From contig NZ_CP068082.1 in assembly GCF_016724845.1 (NCBI RefSeq), positions 1,922,001-1,986,000 on the forward strand: a stretch of 64,000 nt of DNA. Direction: 5' to 3'. Source of the stretch: Sphingobacterium spiritivorum (lineage in GTDB: Bacteria > Bacteroidota > Bacteroidia > Sphingobacteriales > Sphingobacteriaceae). Every line of letters starts with the position of its first letter. Within the stretch, counting starts at the first letter, position 1. The position numbers and the translations under genes were made by a program. Below the pieces are notes generated by a model, which saw nothing but the letters and a program-made list of their open reading frames with translations, was not told where the DNA came from and searched no databases. This document shows positions 26,419 through 35,551 of the stretch, in pieces.

Positions 26419-26891
26419 TAACGTAATCTTTCAGCTGATTTAATCAGGCGCTCATCTTTACGGATACCACCGAAAGCAAGAGATAAGAATACTATAGCAA
26501 CCGGGAATAAGAAAAATCCCACTCCAATATTACTTGCTGAAAGATATTGGGATGTTTTGGATAAAATATCTCCGGAAAAAGAGTAAAGCCAGAAAAAGAA
26601 TAAAACAACCAGAACCATCTGTAACAAAATCAGTTTGATCTGCATTTTGCGGTCTTTAAACTTAAAGATGATATATACCGGAATCAATCCTAAAACCACT
26701 GTAGCAATACTCTGCAAAATAAAAGATTCTTCTTTGACAGATTCACCGTTAACAGCAGTATAAGACCCTGACACTAATAATTTTCTTCCTATTCCCGCCA
26801 CATCGATATACTGCAGATAAGGGAACAGAAACAATGCGAAAATAGTCACTCCCGCTAATAATAACCAAACCGTTTGAATACGCTGTATCAT
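26418..26891 (-). CDS. DUF4293 membrane protein
   Basis: The 157-residue protein has four membrane helices (about 8-26, 60-80, 84-106, 119-142) and the family N-terminus MIQRIQTVWLLLAGVTIFAL. DUF4293 is a Bacteroidota family of unknown function. It is the first gene of a two-gene operon with the NTF2-like gene (1-bp overlap). Confidence 0.88.
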   Translation of the reverse strand: MIQRIQTVWLLLAGVTIFALFLFPYLQYIDVAGIGRKLLVSGSYTAVNGESVKEESFILQSIATVVLGLIPVYIIFKFKDRKMQIKLILLQMVLVVLFFFWLYSFSGDILSKTSQYLSASNIGVGFFLFPVAIVFLSLAFGGIRKDERLIKSAERLR

Positions 26892-26913
26892 AAGATTATT
26901 TTATTGTAACAAA

Positions 26914-26945
26914 CAAACTTAGATAAATTTGCCTTTATATACAAT
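26914..26945 (-). promoter_or_regulatory. candidate promoter of the DUF4293 operon
   Basis: On the minus strand, TAAGTTTG at 26914-26921 matches the -7 consensus, with an ATTG-type -33 element about 20 bp upstream. The predicted leader is under 25 nt. Confidence 0.45.
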
Positions 26946-27132
26946 ATTATTGACTTGTATATAAAACTAATTTATCAGTTTCTCCTCTGCCGTAAAGCTC
27001 TAATTTTTCAGAGAAAATATACTGTCATATCCCAAAGTGAATGTTTAACAGTTTAATCTGCTTTATTAACAATGCTAATGTCAAATTGTTCCGTCAAAAA
27101 ATGAAGTTGAATCATAAAATCATCCAAATCAC

Positions 27133-27140
27133 TACATTTG
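27133..27140 (+). promoter_or_regulatory. -7 promoter box TACATTTG abutting the truA start
   Basis: A perfect TAnnTTTG match ending 4 nt before the GTG start at 27145. A weak TTGA -33 element lies about 22 bp upstream. This implies a leaderless or almost leaderless truA mRNA. Confidence 0.5.
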
Positions 27141-27144
27141 CAAT

Positions 27145-27918
27145 GTGGAACTAAAAACAAAACGTTTCTTTCTGGAGATAGCATATCAAGGCACAGCATA
27201 TCATGGTTGGCAAATCCAGCATAACGCTGTTTCTGTACAGGAAAAATTAAATGATGTACTTAAAACCTTGCTTCGAAAGGACATTGAAACTATAGGTGCC
27301 GGCCGTACAGATACAGGAGTACACGCAAGGCAGTTATTTGTTCACTTCGATGCCATACCGGAAGGTCTGCTATTACAGCCAGATAAATTTGTTCATTCCC
27401 TCAATGCCCTGTTGCCTCATGATATTGCAGTATACAGGCTTTTACCGGTAGTTGACGAAGCTCATGCCCGTTTTGATGCAACTTCCAGATCTTACGAATA
27501 CCATCTGCATTTCAAAAAAGATCCTTTTCTGATACATGCCTCCTGGCTGACCAGAGATATTCCGGATGTAGCGAAGATGAATGAAGCCTGTCAATACCTA
27601 CTGGGAAGACAGGATTTTGAATGTTTCAGTAAATCCAACACACAGGTTTTTACCAATTTTTGTGATATATCAAGAGCTGAATGGTTATGGAATACGGATG
27701 ATCATCTTGTTTTTCATATTTCCGCAGACCGCTTTCTAAGAAATATGGTCCGCGCGATTGTAGGCACCTTGTTAGAGATTGGCCTGAAAGGAAAAGAACC
27801 TGTATATATCCAGGAAGTCATTGCGAGCAAAAGCCGCTCAAAAGCCGGAACATCTGTCCCGGCGCATGGATTATACTTAACGGAAGTGGTTTATCCTTAT
27901 ATTAGTAAACGTAAATAG
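27145..27918 (+). CDS. truA: tRNA pseudouridine synthase A
   Basis: The 257-residue protein has the TruA core: FFLEIAYQGTAYHGWQ, the catalytic-Asp motif GAGRTDTGVHARQ, the SRSYEYHL strand and RFLRNMVRAIVGTLLEIG. It makes pseudouridine at positions 38-40 of many tRNA anticodon arms. The start is GTG at 27145; an in-frame stop at 27115 and no ATG between leave no better choice. It is followed after 8 bp by an ABC exporter gene that also uses GTG. Confidence 0.95.
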   Translation: MELKTKRFFLEIAYQGTAYHGWQIQHNAVSVQEKLNDVLKTLLRKDIETIGAGRTDTGVHARQLFVHFDAIPEGLLLQPDKFVHSLNALLPHDIAVYRLLPVVDEAHARFDATSRSYEYHLHFKKDPFLIHASWLTRDIPDVAKMNEACQYLLGRQDFECFSKSNTQVFTNFCDISRAEWLWNTDDHLVFHISADRFLRNMVRAIVGTLLEIGLKGKEPVYIQEVIASKSRSKAGTSVPAHGLYLTEVVYPYISKRK

Positions 27919-27926
27919 AATAAGTA

Positions 27927-29690
27927 GTGAGCGATCAAAAAATAACAGGAAAAACATACGACAGTAAGCTATTAAAGCGCATGATCAAATATATGCGACC
28001 CTATCAGACCGTATTCTGGATTTCGGTCGTATTGACTATTTTGCTTGCAGCCGTAGCGCCCGCACTACCCTTGCTCATCGAGCACACCCTAGACAAATAT
28101 ATTCTCACAGACGACGCATCAGGACTTAATAACATGCTGATTGCGATGTTGGGACTTCTGGTTTTACAAACCATCATCAGGTATTTTCATACATTAATGA
28201 CCAATACTCTTGGACAATCTGTAATCAGAGATATACGTATTGAAGTATTTAATCACATCACTAATCTCAGGCTCAAATACTTCGACAATACCCCTATAGG
28301 AAGGCTTATCACACGTACAATATCCGATCTGGAAACGATATCCAATATCTTCTCAGAAGGGCTTATACAGATTATAGGAGACCTGCTGCAACTACTGGTG
28401 ATACTTATAGTCATGTTCTACACCGATTGGAAGCTGACCCTTATCGTTCTCATTCCTATGCCACTGATGGTGGCAGCGACCTACATTTTTAAAGAGGCGA
28501 TGAAATCTGCTTTTCAGGATGTACGAAAGTGGGTGGCTAATCTCAATACATTTTTGCAGGAGCATATCTCAGGGATGGGTATTATTCAATACTTTGCCCG
28601 GGAAAAACAAGAGTTACATAAGTTTAAAGACATCAACTCCCACCACCGAAACGCACACATCCGTGCCAACTGGTACTTTTCTATATTTTTCCCGGTATTA
28701 GAACTCATCATGGCCATAGCACTCGGTCTTCTGGTTTGGTTCGGATCCAAACAGATTATCGCAGATGTGATATCTCCCGGGGTAGTAGTGGCATTTATCA
28801 TGTATATAAACATGATATTCAGACCTATACGAGAACTTATAGATAAATTCAACACCCTGCAGATGGGCATGGTCAGTGCTGAAAGAATCTTTGATGTACT
28901 GGACACCGATGAAGCGACTCCCAATGCGGGTACACTTAAACCGGAAACTGTCAAAGGAGAAATCGAATTTAAAAATGTATGGTTTGCCTACAATGATGAG
29001 AACTGGGTATTAAAAGATGTAAGCTTCAAAGTACAGCCCGGAGAAACACTTGCGCTTGTGGGTGCCACGGGTGCTGGTAAATCCTCTACAATCAATATCC
29101 TGAGTCGTTTTTACGAAATCAATAAAGGACAGATCCTCCTGGACGGAATAGATATACGTGAATATGAACTCAATTACCTGCGCAAGACTATTGCCACTGT
29201 ACTGCAGGATGTTTTTCTATTCTCGGATTCCATCCGAAAGAATATCAATCTGAATGAAGACAGCATTTCGAATGAGAAAATAATCGATGCAGCAAGACAG
29301 GTCGGAGCTTATGATTTTATTAAGCGTCTACCCGGAGGATTTGACTATGAGGTAATGGAACGCGGAGCAACATTATCAGCAGGCCAGGCACAACTTATCT
29401 CTTTTATCAGAGCACTGGTCCACGATCCTAAAATACTGATACTGGATGAAGCAACTTCTTCTGTAGATACCGAAACGGAGGAGCTGATCCAGTCAGCCAT
29501 TGACAACCTCATGAAAGGGAGAACCGCCATTGTCATTGCACACAGATTGTCAACAATCCAGAAAGCAGACAAAATTATTGTTCTCGATAAAGGTGAGATC
29601 AAAGAGATCGGCAACCATCATGAACTGCTCGCTATAGACGGATTCTATAAGAAACTATACGACCTTCAATTCCATTCGGCCGGTATCTGA
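27927..29690 (+). CDS. MsbA-like ABC exporter (fused permease/ATPase)
   Basis: The 587-residue half-transporter has six membrane helices in the first 320 residues and an ATPase domain after about 345. Walker A is GATGAGKSS, the Q-loop is VLQDVFLFS, Walker B is ILILDEATSS and the H-loop is IAHRL. The signature motif is LSAGQ rather than LSGGQ, a variant common in this subfamily. The substrate (lipid, drug or peptide) is unknown. The start is GTG, 8 bp after truA, so it lies in the truA operon. Confidence 0.9.
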   Translation: MSDQKITGKTYDSKLLKRMIKYMRPYQTVFWISVVLTILLAAVAPALPLLIEHTLDKYILTDDASGLNNMLIAMLGLLVLQTIIRYFHTLMTNTLGQSVIRDIRIEVFNHITNLRLKYFDNTPIGRLITRTISDLETISNIFSEGLIQIIGDLLQLLVILIVMFYTDWKLTLIVLIPMPLMVAATYIFKEAMKSAFQDVRKWVANLNTFLQEHISGMGIIQYFAREKQELHKFKDINSHHRNAHIRANWYFSIFFPVLELIMAIALGLLVWFGSKQIIADVISPGVVVAFIMYINMIFRPIRELIDKFNTLQMGMVSAERIFDVLDTDEATPNAGTLKPETVKGEIEFKNVWFAYNDENWVLKDVSFKVQPGETLALVGATGAGKSSTINILSRFYEINKGQILLDGIDIREYELNYLRKTIATVLQDVFLFSDSIRKNINLNEDSISNEKIIDAARQVGAYDFIKRLPGGFDYEVMERGATLSAGQAQLISFIRALVHDPKILILDEATSSVDTETEELIQSAIDNLMKGRTAIVIAHRLSTIQKADKIIVLDKGEIKEIGNHHELLAIDGFYKKLYDLQFHSAGI

Positions 29691-29727
29691 TAGATTCAGA
29701 TGTATGCGCTGAAAATTTTATTATAAA

Positions 29728-29764
29728 CAAAAGCGGGGTTTTCTATATGAAAACCCCGCTTTTG
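29728..29764. terminator. bidirectional hairpin terminator
   Basis: A perfect 16-bp stem (arms 29728-29743 and 29749-29764) with a 5-nt loop, centred on AGCGGGG/CCCCGCT, with T-rich flanks in both directions. It lies between convergent ABC exporter and M3 peptidase genes. Confidence 0.88.
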
Positions 29765-29777
29765 TTTTGTGATGTGA

Positions 29778-31892
29778 TTAGTTCAATCCTCTTTTCTTCA
29801 TCAGGTAGACCGGATTCGGATCTGCACCTCTGAATGTGCGATACATTTGTGCCGGATTTCCTGTTCCTCCTCTTTCAAGAATATTTCTTCTGAAAGAAGC
29901 GGCAGTGCCTTGATCATACAATCCTTTTTCTTTGAATGCTGCGAAAGCATCTGAATCCAATACCTCAGACCAGATATAAGCATAATATCCTGCCGAATAA
30001 CCTCCTGAGAAAATATGTTCAAAATAGGTACTTCTATATCTCGGGATAATAGAGCTGATAAGTCCGATCTTGTTCATTGCTCCTTTCTCAAAAGCATTGA
30101 TATCTTCTTTAACAGGAGCTGTAATGGTGTGGTAATTCATATCCAGTAAGGACGCAGCCAAATATTCTACAGTAGCAAAGCCCTGATCAAATGTGCCGGC
30201 CTTTTGCATCTTAGAAATCAGCGAATCCGGGATTGCCTCTCCGGTTTTGTAATGTTTGGCATATACTTTCAAGACTTCAGGATCTGCCGCCCAGTTTTCC
30301 ATGATCTGTGAAGGAAGTTCCACAAAATCTCTCGGTACCGATGTACCGGCCAGACTTTTATATTTAACATTAGACAATAATCCGTGCAGCGCATGTCCGA
30401 ATTCGTGGAATAAAGTTGTTGCTTCATCAAATGTAAGCAATGCAGGTTCATCACCTATTGGTTTGGTAAAATTACATACAATAGAAATAACAGGAGCTAC
30501 ACGCTTGCCCTCTTTTCTATATTGTGAACGGTAGGATGTCATCCATGCTCCGCCTTTTTTAGAAGCTCTCGGAAAAAAGTCTGCATATAACAGTCCCAGC
30601 TGTGAACCATCTTTATCTTTCACTTCATATACTTCCACTTCAGGGTGATAGACCGGTACATTATTTAAAGCGACAAATGTCAGACCGTATAACTTATTTG
30701 CTACAGAGAAAGCCCCTTCACGTACAGACTGCAGACTCAGATAAGGCTTGATATCCTCTTCATTCAAAGCAAAGCGTTTTTTACGGATAATCTCAGCATA
30801 GTATCTCCAGTCATATGGTGCTACATTAAATGTATCTTTTGCAGCAATGATCTCTTTCTGAATATCTGCAGCTTCCACTTTTGCCTTTGCCAGAGCCGGA
30901 GTCCACAGCTTGTTCAGTAAATCATATACATTAGCCGGATTCTCGGCCATAGATTCAGACAAGACATAAGCGGCATGATTTGCAAAGCCTAATAATTTGG
31001 CCTTTTCCAGACGCAGATTTGCAATTTTGCGCACAATCTCTTTGTTGTCTGCGTCATTTCCGTTATTTCCTCTCAGGCTATATGCTTCCCAGATTTTCTT
31101 ACGCAGATCTCTGTTCTTGGCATATTGCAGAAATGGCATAATTGATGGGTTTTTCAATGTAAATACCCATTTATCTTTCAGACCCTTTGTCTTCGCAGCT
31201 TCTGCTGCAGCCGCTTTCAGATCAGAGGTAAGCCCTTCCAGATCAGCTTCTTTATCAATAACCAATTCGAATGCATTGGTTTCTTTTAAAACGTTTTGTC
31301 CAAACTGGGTGGTCAGCACTGACAACTCTGCATTGATTTTTTTCAGTTTTTCTTTATCCTTATCCTTCAGGCCAGCTCCCGAACGGATAAATCTTTTGTA
31401 TGTTTCTTCCAGTAACTTATTGTCTTCAGCATCCAGTCCGAGTGTCTGTTTCTTTTCCCATATGGTTTTGATTTTGCCAAACAGGGTAGAATTTAATGTA
31501 ATCTCATCATTATGTGCAGACAATACAGGAGCCATACCTTTGGCTAAAGCCTGAATAGTGTCGTTAGTATTCGCTAAATTAAGATTAGAAAATATAGTGG
31601 AAACCTGACTTAACAAACCTCCGGCATTTTCTAAAGCCAGAATAGTATTTGCAAAAGTTGGTTCATCCGTATTATTAACAATAGAGTCGATCTCCAGTTT
31701 ATGTTGTTTTAATGCTTCATCAAATGCAGGCTTAAAATGCTCATCTTTGATCTTGTCAAAAGGAGGTACATTGAAAGGTGTATCATAGGTTAAAAGTAAA
31801 GGGTTGGTCGTTTCTGTCTTCTGTTCATTAGTACAACCGACCACAGTTGCCGCAACGATCATGAACATGGGCAAAAAGCTTTTTTTATTCAT
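29778..31892 (-). CDS. M3-family (Dcp-like) zinc metallopeptidase, lipoprotein
   Basis: The ATG at 31892 gives 704 residues with a signal sequence and lipobox VVGC (Cys20); an upstream ATG at 31916 would leave almost no leader after the likely promoter. The catalytic zinc motif HEFGHALHG sits near residue 495, and the C-terminal Dcp landmarks YLAASLLDMNYHTI and GYSAGYYAYIWSEVLDSDAF are present. Dcp enzymes remove C-terminal dipeptides; with lipidation this one should work in the periplasm. It is a single gene. Confidence 0.93.
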   Translation of the reverse strand: MNKKSFLPMFMIVAATVVGCTNEQKTETTNPLLLTYDTPFNVPPFDKIKDEHFKPAFDEALKQHKLEIDSIVNNTDEPTFANTILALENAGGLLSQVSTIFSNLNLANTNDTIQALAKGMAPVLSAHNDEITLNSTLFGKIKTIWEKKQTLGLDAEDNKLLEETYKRFIRSGAGLKDKDKEKLKKINAELSVLTTQFGQNVLKETNAFELVIDKEADLEGLTSDLKAAAAEAAKTKGLKDKWVFTLKNPSIMPFLQYAKNRDLRKKIWEAYSLRGNNGNDADNKEIVRKIANLRLEKAKLLGFANHAAYVLSESMAENPANVYDLLNKLWTPALAKAKVEAADIQKEIIAAKDTFNVAPYDWRYYAEIIRKKRFALNEEDIKPYLSLQSVREGAFSVANKLYGLTFVALNNVPVYHPEVEVYEVKDKDGSQLGLLYADFFPRASKKGGAWMTSYRSQYRKEGKRVAPVISIVCNFTKPIGDEPALLTFDEATTLFHEFGHALHGLLSNVKYKSLAGTSVPRDFVELPSQIMENWAADPEVLKVYAKHYKTGEAIPDSLISKMQKAGTFDQGFATVEYLAASLLDMNYHTITAPVKEDINAFEKGAMNKIGLISSIIPRYRSTYFEHIFSGGYSAGYYAYIWSEVLDSDAFAAFKEKGLYDQGTAASFRRNILERGGTGNPAQMYRTFRGADPNPVYLMKKRGLN

Positions 31893-31926
31893 TTCTGTTT
31901 CTTGATTTGTTTTCAATGTTTTTTTA

Positions 31927-31934
31927 CAAAGTTA
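31927..31934 (-). promoter_or_regulatory. candidate -7 promoter box for the M3 peptidase gene
   Basis: Reads TAACTTTG on the minus strand (TAnnTTTG consensus), about 35 bp upstream of the ATG at 31892. It supports that start. Confidence 0.4.
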
Positions 31935-32079
31935 ACAATTCCACCCGGAATGACTGCCTTTAGCGGGCACAAAGACTCTTTACTTTGAGAAATTTATCAG
32001 ATTTTTGTAAAACAAATACATAGATGTAACTATTATCAAAATATTACGTCTATTAGCATAATAATTAGCAACTTAAAAG

Positions 32080-33186
32080 ATGAATAGTGTATCTCGCTTC
32101 TTCTGGTACTGTGCCGGCGTACATCAGGACACCCTGATAAAATATCCCGAAGAACATAATAAATATGTCAGTATTGGTGCCACGATATTTTTCACCGGGC
32201 TTTTTGCAGCTCTTTCCGGCGGATATGCATTATACTTTGTCTTTAGCGGTAATCCGCTTTCTGTTGTATACGCAATACTTTTCGGACTTATTTGGGGGCT
32301 GGCAATCTTTAATCTCGATCGTTACATAGTACTGAGTATTGACAAGACTAAAGGCAGCGGAAAGCAATTTTTACAGGCTTTTCCACGAATCTTACTGGCC
32401 ATACTTGTCGGTGTTGTTATTTCCAGACCACTGGAGTTAAAGATATTTGACAAAGAGATCCGTGAACATCTGCGGGGATCATACCTGAGTCAGCAGCGGG
32501 CAAAAATAGATACCCTCAATCAGACATTTGAAAATAAGTATGCAACTGAATATGGGCAGCTCAACGGATTAAAAAAACAGGCGGACTCATTAGACAGCAG
32601 CATAAAGTCTGATAAGCAAAAACTTAATTTCGAAATCTTTGGCAACAAAACAACAGAGACTTCCGGTGTCATGGGATACGGACCTTATGCTAAAATGAAA
32701 GAGGCTCAGCTCAAAAAACAGGAAATCTATCTCGATACGCTGAGAACACGCATTCAACAAAAAGAAGTCGTACTCCAGGACCGAAAGGCATTCGAGGGTA
32801 TACTGGATCAAAAACTACTTTCCAATAAAAGCCTGGATAGTGCAGTCAATATAGCCGGATTTGCAGATCGTAATGCAGCCCTTGGCAACCTTAAATTTAA
32901 AGCAGACGGCACGGTTGATCAGGCTACAGAAAATGCTGTACTTTTTATTGCACTCTTGTTTATATTTTTTGAGTGTCTGCCCGTATTTGTCAAACTCATG
33001 AGCGGCCGCGATTCATATGATCAGGCTCTTTTGAGTCAGCGCGAGATTCACGACTATGAATCCCATACAAGTATTGCTGTTGAGAAAAGCGCTATTGATA
33101 ATCTGGAAGGTTTCAGAACGGATGTATCCATCAAAAAACGCATGGATAAACTTAATAAGGATTATCACGAGGCAAAGGAAGAGTAA
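32080..33186 (+). CDS. DUF4407 membrane protein
   Basis: The 368-residue protein has N-terminal membrane helices (about 30-54, 60-80, 104-122), a long coiled-coil-rich soluble segment (about 130-260) and a further membrane helix (about 289-306), then a soluble tail. The start FFWYCAGVHQDTLIKYPEEHNKYVSIGATIFFTG (in two overlapping blocks) is typical of DUF4407. Function is unknown; the layout suggests a membrane-tethered coiled coil facing the periplasm. It is monocistronic. Confidence 0.85.
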   Translation: MNSVSRFFWYCAGVHQDTLIKYPEEHNKYVSIGATIFFTGLFAALSGGYALYFVFSGNPLSVVYAILFGLIWGLAIFNLDRYIVLSIDKTKGSGKQFLQAFPRILLAILVGVVISRPLELKIFDKEIREHLRGSYLSQQRAKIDTLNQTFENKYATEYGQLNGLKKQADSLDSSIKSDKQKLNFEIFGNKTTETSGVMGYGPYAKMKEAQLKKQEIYLDTLRTRIQQKEVVLQDRKAFEGILDQKLLSNKSLDSAVNIAGFADRNAALGNLKFKADGTVDQATENAVLFIALLFIFFECLPVFVKLMSGRDSYDQALLSQREIHDYESHTSIAVEKSAIDNLEGFRTDVSIKKRMDKLNKDYHEAKEE

Positions 33187-33274
33187 CAGCCTCCGAATCT
33201 ATATCAATAATAGAAAATAGGATAGCGACTCCGTCTCTTTCAGAACAAAAAATCCATACAACACTCCTTTAACA

Positions 33275-33282
33275 TATTTTTG
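33275..33282 (+). promoter_or_regulatory. candidate -7 promoter box TATTTTTG
   Basis: A TAnnTTTG match about 100 bp upstream of the racemase-like gene; no clear -33 element. Confidence 0.3.
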
Positions 33283-33367
33283 CAACCCATACAGCCATAT
33301 TGGCTTCATTTTTGGATAATTAATGAGAACCGGACTTCGATCAGAAGTAGGGGATTAAATTAAGATT

Positions 33368-33373
33368 AGGAGG
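33368..33373 (+). promoter_or_regulatory. strong Shine-Dalgarno AGGAGG
   Basis: A perfect AGGAGG, 6 nt before the ATG at 33380. Such sites are unusual in Bacteroidota, and the pirin gene 1.3 kb downstream has another. Confidence 0.6.
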
Positions 33374-33379
33374 CACAAA

Positions 33380-34123
33380 ATGATTGGAATCGTTGGAGGA
33401 GCCAGACCACTTGCCGGACTGGAGCTTATCAAAAAAATAATGGAAGAAACAATTGCATCCACAGATCAGGATCACCTGCCTGTGCTTTTGTCTTCACAAC
33501 CACATCGTATCGCGGACCGCACGCAGTATTTACTTGATAATACATTGACAAATCCGGCATACGCCATGGCAGACATCATAAGTGAACTGGAAAAATCCGG
33601 GGCGACTGTAGCTGCCATCCCCTGTCATACAGCGCATGCCGTTCCCATATTTGATATCATCCGGTATGAATTGCAAAATAAAGAGCATAAAATCCGGTTG
33701 CTACATATGGTGGAAGAAACATCCGATTATATCGCAACACATTTCACTTCACCTGTAGTCGGCATCCTGACCACTACAGGTATCCGCAACACAGGCCTTT
33801 ACAATCACGTATTTGCAGCTAAGGGCTTGAAAGTTATTCAGCCAGCTGAGGAATGGCAGGAGAAAATCCAGGCGGCAATACATGATGAGCAGTACGGAAT
33901 CAAAGCCAGCTCCTCTCCTGTCACAAACCGCGCAAAAGAAGAATTGGTTGGTGCAATCCACGAACTCAAAAAAGAAGGTGCTACAGTGATCGTATTAGGA
34001 TGTACAGAATTATCCTGGGCACTTCGTGAAAAAGAAATCTCAGGGCTGCCACTCGTAGATCCAAATCGGATCCTTGCACGTGCACTGATCCGGACAGTTG
34101 CTCCGGAAAAACTTAAAGACTAA
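33380..34123 (+). CDS. aspartate/glutamate racemase-family protein
   Basis: The 247-residue protein has the two cysteine sites of PLP-independent amino-acid racemases: Cys in AAIPCHTAHA and Cys in VLGCTELSWAL. Its N-terminus MIGIVGGARPLAGLELIKKI follows the GGxGPxA pattern loosely (GGARPLA), and TTTGIRNTGLY matches the family. The natural substrate is not evident. The start is fixed by a strong Shine-Dalgarno; a 20-bp-stem terminator follows. Confidence 0.85.
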   Translation: MIGIVGGARPLAGLELIKKIMEETIASTDQDHLPVLLSSQPHRIADRTQYLLDNTLTNPAYAMADIISELEKSGATVAAIPCHTAHAVPIFDIIRYELQNKEHKIRLLHMVEETSDYIATHFTSPVVGILTTTGIRNTGLYNHVFAAKGLKVIQPAEEWQEKIQAAIHDEQYGIKASSSPVTNRAKEELVGAIHELKKEGATVIVLGCTELSWALREKEISGLPLVDPNRILARALIRTVAPEKLKD

Positions 34124-34129
34124 GTAAAA

Positions 34130-34170
34130 AATAAAATCGGCGTTATCCTAAGGATAACGCCGATTTTATT
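34130..34170 (+). terminator. very stable hairpin terminator
   Basis: A near-continuous 20-bp stem with almost no loop (centre at 34150), containing ATCGGCGTTATCCT and its complement, ending in a T run. It lies directly after the racemase-like gene. Confidence 0.85.
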
Positions 34171-34172
34171 TT

Positions 34173-34203
34173 TTTGCGCATTCTTACTAAAATTCTATAT
34201 TTA
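34173..34203 (+). promoter_or_regulatory. promoter of the TM2 gene
   Basis: TTTG (34173-34176), 19-bp spacer, then TATATTTA (one mismatch to TAnnTTTG). This is the best -33/-7 pair in the window. The ATG is at 34232. Confidence 0.55.
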
Positions 34204-34231
34204 CGATTGAAAACATTATTAAGCTAAAACT

Positions 34232-34567
34232 ATGGATGCACAAAGAGTGGACAGTTATTTAATAACTCAGGTCAAATTTTTCTCACCTCAACATCTTAAT
34301 CTGTTGAGAGAGCAAATGCTGCAAATGGATGAGAGTCGTTTTGTACAAATACAGATGCTGTCCTTCAACGATCCAACGATTACCCTGTTGATCTCGATCT
34401 TTGCAGGTTCATTTGGTATAGATCGTTTCATTATCGGAGATACAGGTCTCGGAATCGGAAAGTTATTGACATGTGGAGGTCTGGGTATCTGGACAATCAT
34501 TGACTGGTTCCTGATTATGGATGCTACGAAAGAAAAGAATTTTAGAAAAATAGCAGCTTTGCTATAG
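34232..34567 (+). CDS. TM2-domain membrane protein
   Basis: The 111-residue protein has a soluble helical N-terminus (1-45) and a TM2 domain: two membrane helices joined by a short turn with the family pattern SFGIDRFIIGDTGLGIGKLLT and GGLGIWTIIDWFLI. TM2 proteins are small membrane proteins of unknown role. It is monocistronic with a clear promoter. Confidence 0.88.
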   Translation: MDAQRVDSYLITQVKFFSPQHLNLLREQMLQMDESRFVQIQMLSFNDPTITLLISIFAGSFGIDRFIIGDTGLGIGKLLTCGGLGIWTIIDWFLIMDATKEKNFRKIAALL

Positions 34568-34718
34568 ATCAATAAGAACATAATCCGTACTGCATTTGAT
34601 AAAATATGCTGTACGGATTCGTGTACTTCCCTCACCCAACAGGACCATCTGTCATTTTGACACCTCCCTGTATGTTATTGTAGTTGGCACAAATATTGAT
34701 GTTTAAACATATAAATAC

Positions 34719-34724
34719 AGGAGG
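34719..34724 (+). promoter_or_regulatory. strong Shine-Dalgarno AGGAGG
   Basis: A perfect AGGAGG with a 6-nt spacer before the pirin ATG at 34731, the same spacing as at the racemase-like gene. Confidence 0.6.
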
Positions 34725-34730
34725 TTAATC

Positions 34731-35444
34731 ATGCAAAAAACAATCCATCGTGCAGAAAAACGCGGTCATGCAGACTTCGGATGGTTAAAAAGCTATCATT
34801 CTTTTAGTTTCGGACAATATTACAACCCGGACAATATCCATTTCGGTGCACTACGTGTGTTGAATGATGATCATGTAGCAGCAGGCCAGGGATTTGGCCG
34901 CCATCCGCATGACAATATGGAGATTGTAAGTATCCCGCTATCAGGCACACTGGCTCACAGCGACAGCATGGGTCATGGAAAAGATATACAGACCGGAGAT
35001 GTACAGATCATGAGTGCCGGCACAGGTATTCAGCATTCCGAATTCAACGGAAGTAAAACAGATGACGTAAAATTTTTACAAATCTGGATTATACCTAAAG
35101 AAGCGGATATCGAACCGAGATACGATCAAAAATCATATGCTCATCTTGACAAAGAGAATAAATGGATTACCATTGTCTCTCCAGATGAAGCAGATGCAAA
35201 TGCTGTATGGATAAATCAGGATTCCTGGTTCAATCTTGCTGATCTGCAAAAAGGAAATACTTTAGCCTATCATTTACACAGTCAGACAAATGGCATTTAT
35301 CTCTTTGTTTTGGAAGGAAATGTTTCAGTCGGAGGAGAACAGCTTGGCCGCAGAGACGCAATAGGAATACACGACTCAGCTAATATCAGTATAGAAGCAG
35401 ATGCAGACGCACAACTTCTCCTGATAGAAGTACCTATGTTTTAA
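34731..35444 (+). CDS. pirin-family cupin protein (YhhW-like)
   Basis: The 237-residue bicupin starts with the pirin pattern HRAEKRGHADFGWLKSYHSF and FGALRVLNDD. Metal ligands are in the N-terminal cupin: RHPHDNMEI (two His), the His of TLAHSDSMGH or the GIQHSEFNG His, and its Glu. E. coli YhhW has quercetinase activity in vitro; the natural role of such pirins is unclear. It is monocistronic. Confidence 0.9.
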   Translation: MQKTIHRAEKRGHADFGWLKSYHSFSFGQYYNPDNIHFGALRVLNDDHVAAGQGFGRHPHDNMEIVSIPLSGTLAHSDSMGHGKDIQTGDVQIMSAGTGIQHSEFNGSKTDDVKFLQIWIIPKEADIEPRYDQKSYAHLDKENKWITIVSPDEADANAVWINQDSWFNLADLQKGNTLAYHLHSQTNGIYLFVLEGNVSVGGEQLGRRDAIGIHDSANISIEADADAQLLLIEVPMF

Positions 35445-35551
35445 TAAACTGATCCGAAATATTGTTAATTGAGGGTCTGACATATCGTCGGGCCTTTTTT
35501 AATTAAAACTTTGTTTAGCATTTGATGGTTTTGTAATAAAATACCCTGACT

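Noticed and set aside
30997..31554. A 185-residue plus-strand ORF opposite the M3 peptidase
   Set aside because: Antisense shadow of a well-supported gene, low-complexity Ser/Phe-rich translation.
35462..35498. A hairpin terminator after the pirin gene
   Set aside because: The arms pair poorly although a T run follows; not strong enough to list.
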